This document shows positions 42,997-52,170 of a DNA stretch of 64,000 bases, piece after piece. The DNA lies in assembly GCF_001428745.1 (NCBI RefSeq), contig NZ_LMIO01000001.1:1-64000 (forward strand). The letters are read 5' to 3'. The notes beneath the pieces are model-generated. The model was not told the origin of the DNA. It saw only the letters and a program-made list of their open reading frames with translations, and did no database searches. Source of the stretch: Leifsonia sp. Root227. Its GTDB lineage: Bacteria > Actinomycetota > Actinomycetes > Actinomycetales > Microbacteriaceae. The position numbers and the translations under genes were made by a program. Numbering within the stretch: position 1 is the stretch's first letter; each line of letters begins with the position of its first letter.

Positions 42997-44072
42997 CCAG
43001 CATCGGCCTCACCCCCAGCAATCGGGATGCGCAGACACGCGCCGACCGGATCATCGCGGACTACGCCAGGCCGCTCTGGCAGCGCTGGCTGCTCTCCCGC
43101 GAAACGGCTGTCATCGTCGCCCTGATCGTGGTGGCCATCGTGGCCAGCATCGTGGTGCCCAACTTCGGCACGACCACGACGCTCGGCTTCCTCCTTCTCG
43201 ACGCCACGCCCATCCTGCTGATCGCCCTGCCGATGACCCTCGTCATCGTGAGCGGCGAGATCGACCTGTCTGTCGCGAGCACGCTCGGCCTCAGCAGCGT
43301 CATGCTCGGTGTCCTCACCAAGGCGGGGTGGCCGATCGAGGTCGCGATGGTCGTCTGCATCGTCGTGGGGATCGTGGCGGGGATGGTCAACGGCTTCCTC
43401 GTCACCGTGGTGGGACTGCCCTCCCTGGCGGTCACCATCGGAACCCTCGCGCTGTTCAGGGGCATTGCGGTCGGGATGCTCGGCACCACAGCGATAACGG
43501 AGTTCCCGTTCGAGTGGCAGAACCTGGTGCAGATGCGATTCGGGACGAGCGGCATCCCCGTGGTGATGGTGCTCGTGGTGGCCCTGATCATCGTGTTCTC
43601 GCTGGTGCTCCACTTCACGCCGTTCGGCAGGGGACTGTTCGCCCTCGGCCTGAGCAAGGACGCTGCTGCGTTCTCCGGGGTGGACGTCGATCGCACGAAG
43701 TTCATCGCGTTCATGCTCACCGGTGCGGTGTCGGCGCTCGCGGGCATCTACTGGACGCTCCGCTACGGCAGCGCAAGAGGCGACAACGCGATCGGACTCG
43801 AACTCTCGGTGATCGCCGCAGTGCTTCTCGGCGGTGTGTCGATCTTCGGCGGCAAAGGGGCGATGCACGGCGTCGTCGCCGGTGTGTTGCTGATCGGTGT
43901 GCTGCAGAGCGCTCTGCGCCTCGCCAACGTCAGTTCGGACGCCATCAACATCATCACCGGCGCCCTGCTGGTCATCTCGGTTCTCTCCCCGCGCATCCTC
44001 GGCTGGTTCTCGGCGCGCCGCGCCGCTTCCCGTCGATCGCGCAGCACACCTGCACTCACACAACCCCAATGA
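42993..44072 (+). CDS. Rhamnose ABC transporter permease 2
   Basis: 359 aa, same family as its neighbour ([38 protein letters not shown]), giving a heterodimeric channel as in RhaPQ systems. GTG start at 42993, 4-base overlap with permease 1. A C-terminal basic tail ([11 protein letters not shown]) is cytoplasmic. Confidence 0.93.
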   Translation: MTSIGLTPSNRDAQTRADRIIADYARPLWQRWLLSRETAVIVALIVVAIVASIVVPNFGTTTTLGFLLLDATPILLIALPMTLVIVSGEIDLSVASTLGLSSVMLGVLTKAGWPIEVAMVVCIVVGIVAGMVNGFLVTVVGLPSLAVTIGTLALFRGIAVGMLGTTAITEFPFEWQNLVQMRFGTSGIPVVMVLVVALIIVFSLVLHFTPFGRGLFALGLSKDAAAFSGVDVDRTKFIAFMLTGAVSALAGIYWTLRYGSARGDNAIGLELSVIAAVLLGGVSIFGGKGAMHGVVAGVLLIGVLQSALRLANVSSDAINIITGALLVISVLSPRILGWFSARRAASRRSRSTPALTQPQ

Positions 44073-44083
44073 AAGGAACAAGG

Positions 44084-45130
44084 ATGTTGCCTCACACAAC
44101 CAAGAGTCGAGGTCTCCGTCGTGCGCTCAGCATCGGAGCAGGCGTCGTGGCCATCGCGCTGCTGGCGACGGGATGCTCAAGCGGCGGTAGCAACGGAGGC
44201 TCCACCTCCGGGGACAAGAACTACAAGATCACCTTCCTGCCCAAGAACCTCGGCAACCCGTACTTCGACACCTCGGACAAGGGCGGTCAGACGGCCATCA
44301 AGTCGTTCGGCGGCACATACAACCAGGTGGGACCGTCGACGGCGACCGCCGACGCCCAGGTCAGCTACATCAACACGCTCACGCAGCAGGGCGTCGGGGC
44401 GATCGTGCTCTCCGCCAACGACCCGACCGCTCTGGGCAGCGCGTTGACGCAGGCGAAGTCATCCAACGTCAAGGTGGTCACGTTCGACTCCGACACCGAT
44501 CCGAAGTACCGCGACGTGTTCGTCAACCAGGCGACCGCCGAGGGCATCGCGAAGGTGCAGGTCGACACGATCACCAAGGAGATCGGCGACAGCGGCGAGA
44601 TCGCCATCCTGTCCGCCGCCGCCAACGCGACCAACCAGAACGCGTGGATCGAGTTGATGAAGAAGGACCTGGCGGCCGACCACCCCAACGTCAAGCTCGT
44701 CGACACGGTCTACGGGAACGACGACGACCAGACCTCCTTCGACAAGACGGCCGCGCTGCTGCAGACGCACCCGAACCTGAAAGGCATCGTCTCGCCGACC
44801 ACCGTCGGCATCGCGGCGGCAGCACGCTACCTGTCGACCTCGGCGTTCAAGGGCAAGGTCAAGCTGACCGGCCTCGGCACGCCGAACCAGATGCGTGAGT
44901 TCGTGAAGGACGGAACAGTCGACGAGTTCGCACTGTGGAACCCGGAAGATCTGGGCTACCTGGCCGCGTTCACCGCGAAGGCGCTGATCGACGGCACGAT
45001 CACCGGCAAGAAGGGCGACTCCTTCACCGCCGGCAAGCTCGGGAAGTTCACCGTCGGCGACAACGGCACCGTCCTCCTCGGTGACCCGTACGTCTTCAAC
45101 AAGGACAACATCGACAAGTTCAACTTCTGA
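44084..45130 (+). CDS. Rhamnose-binding lipoprotein of the ABC transporter
   Basis: 348 aa periplasmic-binding protein type I (RhaS-like). Signal peptide with lipobox LATGC (C31), then a Ser/Gly linker and the sugar-binding core (ITFLPKNLGNPYFDTSDKGG). The ATG at 44084 has AAAGGAA at 44071-44077; an in-frame ATG at 44069 overlapping the permease stop is an alternative. A strong hairpin follows the gene, which would favour a stable, abundant transcript for this protein. Confidence 0.94.
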   Translation: MLPHTTKSRGLRRALSIGAGVVAIALLATGCSSGGSNGGSTSGDKNYKITFLPKNLGNPYFDTSDKGGQTAIKSFGGTYNQVGPSTATADAQVSYINTLTQQGVGAIVLSANDPTALGSALTQAKSSNVKVVTFDSDTDPKYRDVFVNQATAEGIAKVQVDTITKEIGDSGEIAILSAAANATNQNAWIELMKKDLAADHPNVKLVDTVYGNDDDQTSFDKTAALLQTHPNLKGIVSPTTVGIAAAARYLSTSAFKGKVKLTGLGTPNQMREFVKDGTVDEFALWNPEDLGYLAAFTAKALIDGTITGKKGDSFTAGKLGKFTVGDNGTVLLGDPYVFNKDNIDKFNF

Positions 45131-45135
45131 TCATG

Positions 45136-45165
45136 ACCGGGCCGGTGGTCGTCCACCGGCCCGGT
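45136..45165 (+). terminator. Intra-operon hairpin after the binding-protein gene
   Basis: ACCGGGCCGGTGG (45136-45148) pairs perfectly with CCACCGGCCCGGT (45153-45165), a 13-bp GC-rich stem with a 4-base loop, 6 bases after the stop. It has no U tract; it may be a partial terminator or mRNA stabiliser that raises binding-protein levels over the catabolic genes. Confidence 0.75.
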
Positions 45166-45190
45166 TCCACCCCCATCCGAAGGACGTCTC

Positions 45191-45565
45191 ATGCAACGCG
45201 CATGTTTCCGGCTACACCTGCGCCAGGACAGGATCGACGCATACCGGGAGCGTCACGCCGCCGTCTGGCCGGAGATGCTCCAGGCGCTCAAGCAGGCCGG
45301 CTGGGATAACTACTCGCTGTTCATCGCTCCGGACGGAACGCTCATCGGCTACGTCGAAGCGAGCGACTCCATCGACCAGGCCCAGGCTCGCATGGCACTG
45401 ACCGACGTGAACACCCGTTGGCAGGAGCAGATGGGCGAGTTCTTCACCGAACTCGACGGGGCTTCCCCTGACGAGGGCTTCGAGCTCCTCGACGAAATCT
45501 TCCACCTCGAGGACCAGCTGGCGTCCTCGGCAGGTGACGAACCGACATCAGCACCAGCACGATAG
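45191..45565 (+). CDS. rhaM: L-Rhamnose mutarotase
   Basis: 124 aa. RhaM interconverts alpha and beta L-rhamnose. The conserved catalytic H22 is in YRERHAAVWPEM, and Trp residues WDNYSLF and RWQEQM match the family. The C-terminal ~20 residues are an extra disordered tail. AAGGAC lies at 45179-45184, before the ATG at 45191. Confidence 0.93.
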   Translation: MQRACFRLHLRQDRIDAYRERHAAVWPEMLQALKQAGWDNYSLFIAPDGTLIGYVEASDSIDQAQARMALTDVNTRWQEQMGEFFTELDGASPDEGFELLDEIFHLEDQLASSAGDEPTSAPAR

Positions 45566-45576
45566 GCGGACGAACA

Positions 45577-46740
45577 ATGACCTCCCTCTCCACAATCGCT
45601 CCGATCCTGCAGCAGCAGGCGATCGAGCTGCCCTCGTGGGCGTTCGGCAACTCCGGCACCCGGTTCAAGGTGTTCGGGTCGCCTGGCACGCCGCGCGACC
45701 CGTTCGAGAAGATCGCGGACGCCGCGCAGGTGCACAAGCACACCGGCCTCGCGCCGAAGGTCGCGCTGCACATCCCGTGGGATGTGGTGGACTCGTACGC
45801 CGACCTGCGCAAGCACGCGGAGGATCACGGGGTCGGGCTGGGCACGGTCAACTCGAACACCTTCCAGGACGACGCGTACAAGCTGGGGTCGGTGACCCAC
45901 AGCGACCCGGCGATCAGGCAGAAGGCGATCGACCACCATTTCCGCTGCATCGACGTGATGGACGAGACCGGTTCGCGCGACCTCAAGATCTGGCTGGCGG
46001 ACGGCACCAACTATCCGGGCCAGGACGACATCAGGGCCAGGCAGGACAGGCTGGCGGAGTCGCTCGCGGCGATCTACGCGCGGCTCGGCGACGACCAGCG
46101 GATGGTGCTCGAGTACAAGTTCTTCGAGCCGGCGTTCTATCACACGGACGTTCCCGACTGGGGGACCAGCTACGCGCACACGGTGGCGCTCGGCGAGAAG
46201 GCGTACGTCTGCCTCGACACCGGCCACCACGCGCCCGGCACGAACATCGAGTTCATCGTCGCCCAGCTCCTCCGCCTCGGCAAGCTCGGCTCGTTCGACT
46301 TCAACTCGCGGTTCTACGCGGACGACGACCTGATCGTCGGCGCCGCCGATCCGTTCCAGCTGTTCCGGATCATCGCGGAGGTGGTGCGCGGCGGCGGGCT
46401 CAACAACCCGGATGTGGCGTTCATGCTCGACCAGTGCCACAACATCGAGAAGAAGATCCCCGGGCAGATCCGGTCGGTGCTCAACGTGCAGGAGATGACG
46501 GCGCGCGCGCTGCTGATCGACAGGGAGGCGCTCTCCGCCGCCCAGGCCGCGGGCGACGTCCTCGGCGCCAACGGCATCCTGATGGACGCCTTCTACACGG
46601 ACGTGCGCCCAGCGCTCGCCGAGTGGCGAGAGTCCCGCGGGCTCCCCGCCGACCCGATGGCCGCGTACGCCGCGTCCGGATATCAGGAGAAGATCGAGGC
46701 CGACCGCGTCGGCGGGACGCAGGCGGGATGGGGCGCCTGA
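45577..46740 (+). CDS. rhaI: L-Rhamnose isomerase (RhaI type)
   Basis: 387 aa xylose-isomerase-like barrel, the Rhizobium/Pseudomonas RhaI type rather than E. coli RhaA. Metal and substrate residues lie in LEYKFFEPAFYHTD, CLDTGHHAPGTN, FDFNSRFYADDD and FMLDQCHNIE. It converts L-rhamnose to L-rhamnulose. ATG 45577, 11 bases after rhaM; stop overlaps the next start (TGATG). Confidence 0.95.
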   Translation: MTSLSTIAPILQQQAIELPSWAFGNSGTRFKVFGSPGTPRDPFEKIADAAQVHKHTGLAPKVALHIPWDVVDSYADLRKHAEDHGVGLGTVNSNTFQDDAYKLGSVTHSDPAIRQKAIDHHFRCIDVMDETGSRDLKIWLADGTNYPGQDDIRARQDRLAESLAAIYARLGDDQRMVLEYKFFEPAFYHTDVPDWGTSYAHTVALGEKAYVCLDTGHHAPGTNIEFIVAQLLRLGKLGSFDFNSRFYADDDLIVGAADPFQLFRIIAEVVRGGGLNNPDVAFMLDQCHNIEKKIPGQIRSVLNVQEMTARALLIDREALSAAQAAGDVLGANGILMDAFYTDVRPALAEWRESRGLPADPMAAYAASGYQEKIEADRVGGTQAGWGA

Positions 46741-48776
46741 TGACGAACGAGGCAGCAGCAGAACTCATCGCACGGTCGAACCGGCTCGGCGCCGACCCGA
46801 GGAACACCAACTACGCAGGCGGCAATACGTCAGCCAAGGGCACGGAGACCGACCCTGTCACCGGCGAGCCGGTGGAGCTGCTCTGGGTGAAGGGGTCAGG
46901 CGGCGATCTCGGCACGCTGACCGAGGCCGGGCTGGCGGTGCTGCGGCTGGACAGGCTGCGCGCCCTGACCGGCGTGTACCCAGGAGTCGACCGCGAGGAC
47001 GAGATGGTCGCGGCGTTCGACTACACACTGCACGGCAAGGGCGGTGCCGCGCCGTCGATCGACACGGCCATGCACGGGCTGGTTGATGCGGCTCACGTCG
47101 ACCACCTGCATCCGGACTCCGGCATCGCGTTCGCGACGGCCGCTGACGGCGAGCGGCTGACGGCCGAGGCGTTCGGCGGTCGCGTGGTGTGGGTGCCCTG
47201 GCGGCGGCCCGGCTTCCAGCTCGGCCTCGACATCGCGGCGGTGAAGGAGGCCAACCCGGATGCGATCGGCTGCATCCTTGGCGGGCATGGCATCACCGCG
47301 TGGGGCGACACCAGCGACGACGCAGAGGCGAACTCGTTGTGGATCATCGAGACAGCAGCGGCCTACATCGCAGCGCACGGGCGGCCGGAGCCGTTCGGAA
47401 CCGGGTTGGACGGTTACGCGCCGCTTCCCGAGGCCGAGCGGCGCGCGAAGGCGGCGGCGCTCGCCCCGCACCTGCGGGCGCTCGCGTCGACGGATCGCGT
47501 GCAGGTGGGTCACTTCAGCGACGCGGACGAGGTGCTCGACTTCCTGGCTATGGCCGAGCATCCACGGTTGGCCGCCCTCGGCACGTCCTGCCCAGACCAC
47601 TTCCTGCGCACGAAGGTGAAGCCGCTGGTGCTCGACCTGCCCGCCGACGCGTCCATCGAGGATTCGGTGGCGAGGCTGGAGGAGCTGCACGCGGCGTACC
47701 GCGCCGACTACCAGGCGTACTACGACCGCTACGCGACGGACGATTCGCCGGCCATCCGCGGCGCGGACCCCGCGATCGTGCTCATCCCCGGCGTCGGGAT
47801 GTTCAGCTACGGCGCGAACAAGCAGACGGCGAGAGTGGCGGGCGAGTTCTACATCAACGCGATCAACGTCATGCGCGGCGCCGAGGCCCTGTCGACATAC
47901 GCGCCGATCGACGAGTCGGAGAAGTTCCGCATCGAATACTGGGCGCTGGAGGAGGCGAAGCTCCAGCGGATGCCGAAGCCCAAGCCGCTCGCGGGGCGGG
48001 TGGCGCTCGTGACCGGCGCAGCGTCCGGGATCGGCAAGGCCATCGCCACCAGGCTCGCGGCCGAGGGTGCGTGCGTCGTCATCGCCGACCTCGACCTCGC
48101 GAAGGCGCAGGACGCCGCTGCGTCCATCGGCGGCACGGACGTGGCCGTCGGCGTGCAGGCGGACGTCACAGACGAGCGGGCGGTGCAGTCGGCCGTGGAT
48201 GCCTCCCTGCTGGCGTTCGGCGGCCTCGACCTGGTGGTCAACAACGCAGGGCTGTCGCTGTCGAAATCGCTCCTGGAGACGACCGTGGCCGACTGGGACC
48301 TGCAGCACGACGTGATGGCGAAGGGCTCGTTCCTGGTCTCGCGCGCCGCGGCGAGGGTGCTGATCGATCAGAAGCTCGGGGGAGACATCGTCTACATCTC
48401 GTCGAAGAACTCGATCTTCGCCGGTCCGAACAACATCGCGTACTCAGCGACCAAGGCCGACCAGGCGCACCAGGTGCGGCTGCTCGCGGCGGAGCTCGGC
48501 GAGCACGGCGTGCGGGTCAACGGGATCAACCCGGACGGCGTCGTGCGCGGGTCCGGGATCTTCGCCGGCGGCTGGGGCGCGAAGCGCGCCGCGGTCTACG
48601 GGGTTCCGGAGGAGGAGCTCGGCCAGTACTACGCGCAGCGCACGCTGCTCAAGCGCGAGGTGCTGCCGGAACACGTCGCGAACGCGGTGTTCGTGCTGTG
48701 CTCGTCCGACCTCGACCACACGACAGGCCTGCACATCCCGGTCGACGCCGGCGTCGCGGCGGCGTTCTTGCGATGA
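46740..48776 (+). CDS. rhaEW: Fused rhamnulose-1-phosphate aldolase / lactaldehyde dehydrogenase
   Basis: 678 aa. N-terminal class-II aldolase-like domain (~1-400): NTNYAGGNTSAKG, the zinc-histidine region VDAAHVDHLHPDS, and GGHGITAWGD. C-terminal short-chain dehydrogenase domain (~415-678): VTGAASGIGKAIA, NNAGLSLS and catalytic YSATK. This matches RhaEW-type fusions: cleavage of rhamnulose-1-phosphate to DHAP and L-lactaldehyde, then oxidation of the lactaldehyde. Start ATG at 46740 shares a base with the rhaI stop; its stop overlaps rhaB as ATGA. Confidence 0.94.
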   Translation: MTNEAAAELIARSNRLGADPRNTNYAGGNTSAKGTETDPVTGEPVELLWVKGSGGDLGTLTEAGLAVLRLDRLRALTGVYPGVDREDEMVAAFDYTLHGKGGAAPSIDTAMHGLVDAAHVDHLHPDSGIAFATAADGERLTAEAFGGRVVWVPWRRPGFQLGLDIAAVKEANPDAIGCILGGHGITAWGDTSDDAEANSLWIIETAAAYIAAHGRPEPFGTGLDGYAPLPEAERRAKAAALAPHLRALASTDRVQVGHFSDADEVLDFLAMAEHPRLAALGTSCPDHFLRTKVKPLVLDLPADASIEDSVARLEELHAAYRADYQAYYDRYATDDSPAIRGADPAIVLIPGVGMFSYGANKQTARVAGEFYINAINVMRGAEALSTYAPIDESEKFRIEYWALEEAKLQRMPKPKPLAGRVALVTGAASGIGKAIATRLAAEGACVVIADLDLAKAQDAAASIGGTDVAVGVQADVTDERAVQSAVDASLLAFGGLDLVVNNAGLSLSKSLLETTVADWDLQHDVMAKGSFLVSRAAARVLIDQKLGGDIVYISSKNSIFAGPNNIAYSATKADQAHQVRLLAAELGEHGVRVNGINPDGVVRGSGIFAGGWGAKRAAVYGVPEEELGQYYAQRTLLKREVLPEHVANAVFVLCSSDLDHTTGLHIPVDAGVAAAFLR

Positions 48777-50281
48777 GCGCGAGTGCGACGGGCGCGGTCG
48801 CCGCGGTCGACCTCGGGGCGACCAGCGGGCGCGTGATGATCGGGAGGGTCGGGCCGGACACGCTCGACCTGACGGAGGCCGTACGGTTCCCGAACACGCC
48901 CGTCACGCTGTGGGAGGGCGACCGCCCCGGTCTGCACTGGGACATCGCGGAGCTGTACCGCAACGTCGTCGACGGGCTGGGGAATGCGCTGCGCGCCGAG
49001 CCGGGGATCGTGAGCGTCGGGGTGGATGCGTGGGCCGTCGATTACGGGCTGCTGCGCGGCGGGGTGCTCCAGGGCATCCCGTACCACTACCGCGACGAGC
49101 GGGCAGCGGCCGGGACGCCGCTGGTGCACGAGCGGGTGCCCGCCGGCGAGCTGTACCGGCAGAACGGCCTGCAGTACCTGCCGTTCAACTCGCTCTACCA
49201 GCTCGCGGTCGACAACGCGGCCGGGCGACTCGACGGCGTCGACACGATGCTGCTCATCCCCGATCTGATCGCGTACTGGCTGAGCGGAGAGCGCGTCGCG
49301 GAGCGCACGAACGCATCCACGACGGGGTTGCTCGGCGTCGACGGGACGTGGAACGCGCCGCTGATCGACGCACTGGAGCTGCCGCGCGGCCTGTTCCGCC
49401 CTGTGGTGGATTCGGGGACCGTGATCGGGCCGCTGCTGCCGAGTGTGCGTGGCGAGCTGCGCATCCCGAGCGGGGTGGCCGATGTCGCTGAACGGGCCGG
49501 AAGCGGGATTCCCGGTGGGCCGGTGGTGACCGCGGTCGGCTCGCACGACACGGCGTCTGCGGTGGTGGCCGTGCCCCTGCGCTCGGAGAACGCGGCGTAC
49601 ATCTCCTGCGGAACCTGGGGGCTGGTCGGCCTCGAGCTGGACCGGCCGGTGCTGAGCGAGGCCGCTCGAGAGGCCAACTTCACCAACGAGGGCGGCGTGG
49701 ATGGGCGGGTCAGGTTTCTGCACAACGTGATGGGGCTGTGGTTGCTGAGCGAGTGCATCCGGAGCTGGCGTGCTGCGGGGATCGACGCCGACCTGGTGGA
49801 CCTGCTGGAACGAGCGGGGTCGCTGACGACGCCGGTGCCGGTGTTCGACGCGAACGACCAGCGCTTCCTGGCTCCTGGCGACATGCCGTCGCGGATCGCG
49901 TCCTGGTGCGCGGAGCGCGGGGTGGCGGCGCCGGACGGTCCTGCCGAGTACGTGCGGAGCATCGTGGAGAGCCTCGCCGAGGCGTTCGCGACGGCCGTGC
50001 GGACGGCGTCTGCGCTGTCCGGGCGGCCCGTGGACACCGTGCACATCGTGGGAGGGGGTGCGCGCAACCGGCTGCTCTGCCAGCTGGTCGCCGACCGCTG
50101 CGGCGTGCCGGTGCTCGCCGGGCCCGTCGAGGCGACGGCCATCGGCAACGTGCTGGTGCAGGCGCGGGCGCACGGCCTGGTGCACGGTGACCTGGAGGCG
50201 CTTCGCGCCCTGGTCCTCGCCACCCACCCGCCGATCGAGTACCTCCCTGCGGCCTCGGCGACGCTCTCGCGACTCCAGTAA
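48773..50281 (+). CDS. rhaB: Rhamnulokinase
   Basis: 502 aa FGGY-family kinase phosphorylating L-rhamnulose. N-terminal phosphate-1 motif AVDLGATSGRVMIG, VGVDAWAVDYGLL with the catalytic Asp, SHDTASAVVAVP, YISCGTWGLVG, and C-terminal HIVGGGARNRLLCQLVAD. Its position at the operon end completes the pathway rhamnose, rhamnulose, rhamnulose-1-P, DHAP plus lactate. ATG overlaps the rhaEW stop. Confidence 0.95.
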   Translation: MSASATGAVAAVDLGATSGRVMIGRVGPDTLDLTEAVRFPNTPVTLWEGDRPGLHWDIAELYRNVVDGLGNALRAEPGIVSVGVDAWAVDYGLLRGGVLQGIPYHYRDERAAAGTPLVHERVPAGELYRQNGLQYLPFNSLYQLAVDNAAGRLDGVDTMLLIPDLIAYWLSGERVAERTNASTTGLLGVDGTWNAPLIDALELPRGLFRPVVDSGTVIGPLLPSVRGELRIPSGVADVAERAGSGIPGGPVVTAVGSHDTASAVVAVPLRSENAAYISCGTWGLVGLELDRPVLSEAAREANFTNEGGVDGRVRFLHNVMGLWLLSECIRSWRAAGIDADLVDLLERAGSLTTPVPVFDANDQRFLAPGDMPSRIASWCAERGVAAPDGPAEYVRSIVESLAEAFATAVRTASALSGRPVDTVHIVGGGARNRLLCQLVADRCGVPVLAGPVEATAIGNVLVQARAHGLVHGDLEALRALVLATHPPIEYLPAASATLSRLQ

Positions 50282-50362
50282 CTGTCGCACACCGCCCGGG
50301 ATGCGCAGCAGTTGCGGGTGTCTCGTTGTGCGGCCGGCTCCGCGGCTCTGGAAAACCTCTGG

Positions 50363-51670
50363 TCAGGAGGCGCGAGCGGCAGTCGCCTCGGTGTCTGCGA
50401 GGTCTTCGCGGGCGGTCTCGCGCGGCGAGAGCGTGAAGCGCGGGCGCCAGGACGTGAAGCGGAGGCGCAGGCTGCGGTACTTGACCAGGTAGAAGACGCC
50501 CACGATCGCCGCGGCGAAGCCGGATGCGGCACCCACCCCCATCGCCCAGCGCGGGCCGAACGTGTCGGCCACCCAGCCGACGATCGGGGCACCCACGGGG
50601 GTCCCGCCCATGAAGATCGCCATGTAGATGGCCATCACGCGCCCGCGGAGCTGCGGGTCCGTCGTCATCTGGACGACGCCGTTCGCGGTGGTCATCAGGG
50701 TCTGCGACGAGACGCCGATCACGATGAGCGCGAGTGCGAAGAGCCAGAAGTCCGGCATCACGGCGGCCAGCGCGCAGCCGAAGCCGAAGAACGCTGCGCC
50801 GGCGAAGAGGAGCGCGACGCGCGGCCGCTCGCGGCGGGCGGAGAGCAGCGCGCCGACCACGGAGCCGATCGCCACGATCGACGAGAGCAGGCCGTACTCG
50901 CCTGCGCCGGCGTGGAAGACCGACACCGACATCGTGGAGATGAAGATCGGGAAGTTGAGGCCGAACGTGCCGATCAGGAACACCATCACGAGGATCACCA
51001 TGATGTCGGGGCGCCGCCGCACGTACCGGAAGCCCTCGGCCAGACCGCCGCGCTGCCGCTTCGCCCGCTCCGACCTGTACAGTTTCTCGATCCGCAGGAA
51101 CTTGAGCGAGAGCAGTACGGCGCCGAACGTGGCCGCGTTGATCAGGAACACCCAGCCGGCCCCGACCACGGCGACCAGCAGGCCGGCCACAGCGGGACCG
51201 AGCAGGCGCGCCATGTTAAACGACGCCGAGTTGAGCGCGACGGCGTTCGACAGGTTCGGTCCGGCCACCAGCTCGGAGACGAACGTCTGCCGCGCGGGGG
51301 CATCGAACGCCGCGACGCAGCCGAGGAGCAGCGCGAACACGTACACGTGCCAGAGCTGCACGACACCGGTGACGGTCAGGATGCCCAGCCCGAGCCCCAG
51401 CGCGCCCATCGCCCCCTGCGTGGCCATGAGCAGCTTGCGGCGGTCCAGGTGGTCGGCCGCCCATCCCGTCACGGGCAGGAGCAGCAGCTGCGGCCCGAAC
51501 TGCAGCGCCATCACGAAGCCGACAGCCGCCGCGTTGTTGTGGGTGAGCTGGGTGAGGACGATCCAGTCCTGCGCCGTGCGCTGCATCCAGGTGCCGACAT
51601 TGGAGACGATCGCTCCCGCCGCCCAGATGCGGTAGTTCACCCCGGAGAGCGAACGGAACATCGCACTCAC
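50363..51670 (-). CDS. MFS efflux-type transporter
   Basis: 435 aa, 12 transmembrane helices, MFS_3/enterobactin-exporter-like family. Typical motif between TM2 and TM3: GWAADHLDRRKLLM. The C-terminal ~35 residues are a charged cytoplasmic tail (SPRETAREDLADTEATAARAS). The GTG start overlaps the MarR gene stop by 4 bases, so it is regulated with it, as for many MarR-controlled drug exporters. Substrate unknown. Confidence 0.9.
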   Translation of the reverse strand: MSAMFRSLSGVNYRIWAAGAIVSNVGTWMQRTAQDWIVLTQLTHNNAAAVGFVMALQFGPQLLLLPVTGWAADHLDRRKLLMATQGAMGALGLGLGILTVTGVVQLWHVYVFALLLGCVAAFDAPARQTFVSELVAGPNLSNAVALNSASFNMARLLGPAVAGLLVAVVGAGWVFLINAATFGAVLLSLKFLRIEKLYRSERAKRQRGGLAEGFRYVRRRPDIMVILVMVFLIGTFGLNFPIFISTMSVSVFHAGAGEYGLLSSIVAIGSVVGALLSARRERPRVALLFAGAAFFGFGCALAAVMPDFWLFALALIVIGVSSQTLMTTANGVVQMTTDPQLRGRVMAIYMAIFMGGTPVGAPIVGWVADTFGPRWAMGVGAASGFAAAIVGVFYLVKYRSLRLRFTSWRPRFTLSPRETAREDLADTEATAARAS

Positions 51671-52098
51671 GAGTCGGCCAGCTCTCGGAGGATGGCCGCC
51701 GCATCCACCAGGGTCGCCCGCTGCTCGGGGGTGAGGGTGCGCAGCCGCTTGTGCAGCCAGGCGTCGCGCCGTCTCCTGGTCTCGGCGACGAGGGCGAGGC
51801 CCTGCTCGGTCGGCACGACGACCACCTTGCGGCCGTCGTCGGCGTCCGGAGTGCGGCGAACGTACCCGGCCTCTTCCAGGCAGTTGATCGTGCGGTTCAT
51901 CGACGGCGGCTTGACGCGTTCGTGCTCGCTGAGCCGCCCGATGGTGCTGGGGCCTTCTCGCACCAGGAACGCCAGAGTGGAGGTCTGGGTGTCGCTGAGC
52001 TCGTCGTCCGCCTTCTCCGCCCTGAGCCGACGGGAGAGCCGCGCCACCGCGATGCGGACGGCGGTGCTGAGGTCGTGGGTGGAGAGTCTTTGAGCCAT
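51667..52098 (-). CDS. MarR-family regulator
   Basis: 143 aa winged HTH: TSTLAFLVREGPSTIGRLSEHERVKPPSMNRTI, with the wing DADDGRKVVVVPTEQGL. The first gene of the MarR-MFS operon, with a TTAG/CTAA repeat upstream as the likely operator. TAGGCT (minus strand, 52107-52112) lies 8 bases before the ATG, so the transcript is nearly leaderless. Expected role: ligand-released repressor of the exporter. Confidence 0.92.
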   Translation of the reverse strand: MAQRLSTHDLSTAVRIAVARLSRRLRAEKADDELSDTQTSTLAFLVREGPSTIGRLSEHERVKPPSMNRTINCLEEAGYVRRTPDADDGRKVVVVPTEQGLALVAETRRRRDAWLHKRLRTLTPEQRATLVDAAAILRELADS

Positions 52099-52104
52099 AT
52101 ATCG

Positions 52105-52130
52105 TTAGCCTAACAAATTAGTCTTGCTAA
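52105..52130. promoter_or_regulatory. MarR operator candidate
   Basis: TTAGCCTAA (52105-52113) and TTAGTCTTGCTAA (52118-52130) are two TTAG...CTAA elements covering the MarR gene's -10 box. It lies between MarR and the divergent hydrolase gene, and may affect both. Confidence 0.55.
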
Positions 52131-52170
52131 ATAAATCCCGTTCGCCGCCGGCGTGCGCCAGAATGACGAC

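Noticed and set aside
47189-48773. Possible extension of rhaB upstream in an open frame of over 500 codons.
   Set aside because: The upstream part overlaps rhaEW in another frame and has no family similarity; the FGGY N-terminus begins right at 48773.
46740-48776. Frameshift or assembly fusion of two separate genes (aldolase and dehydrogenase).
   Set aside because: The reading frame is continuous through the linker and the fused RhaEW form is a known architecture.
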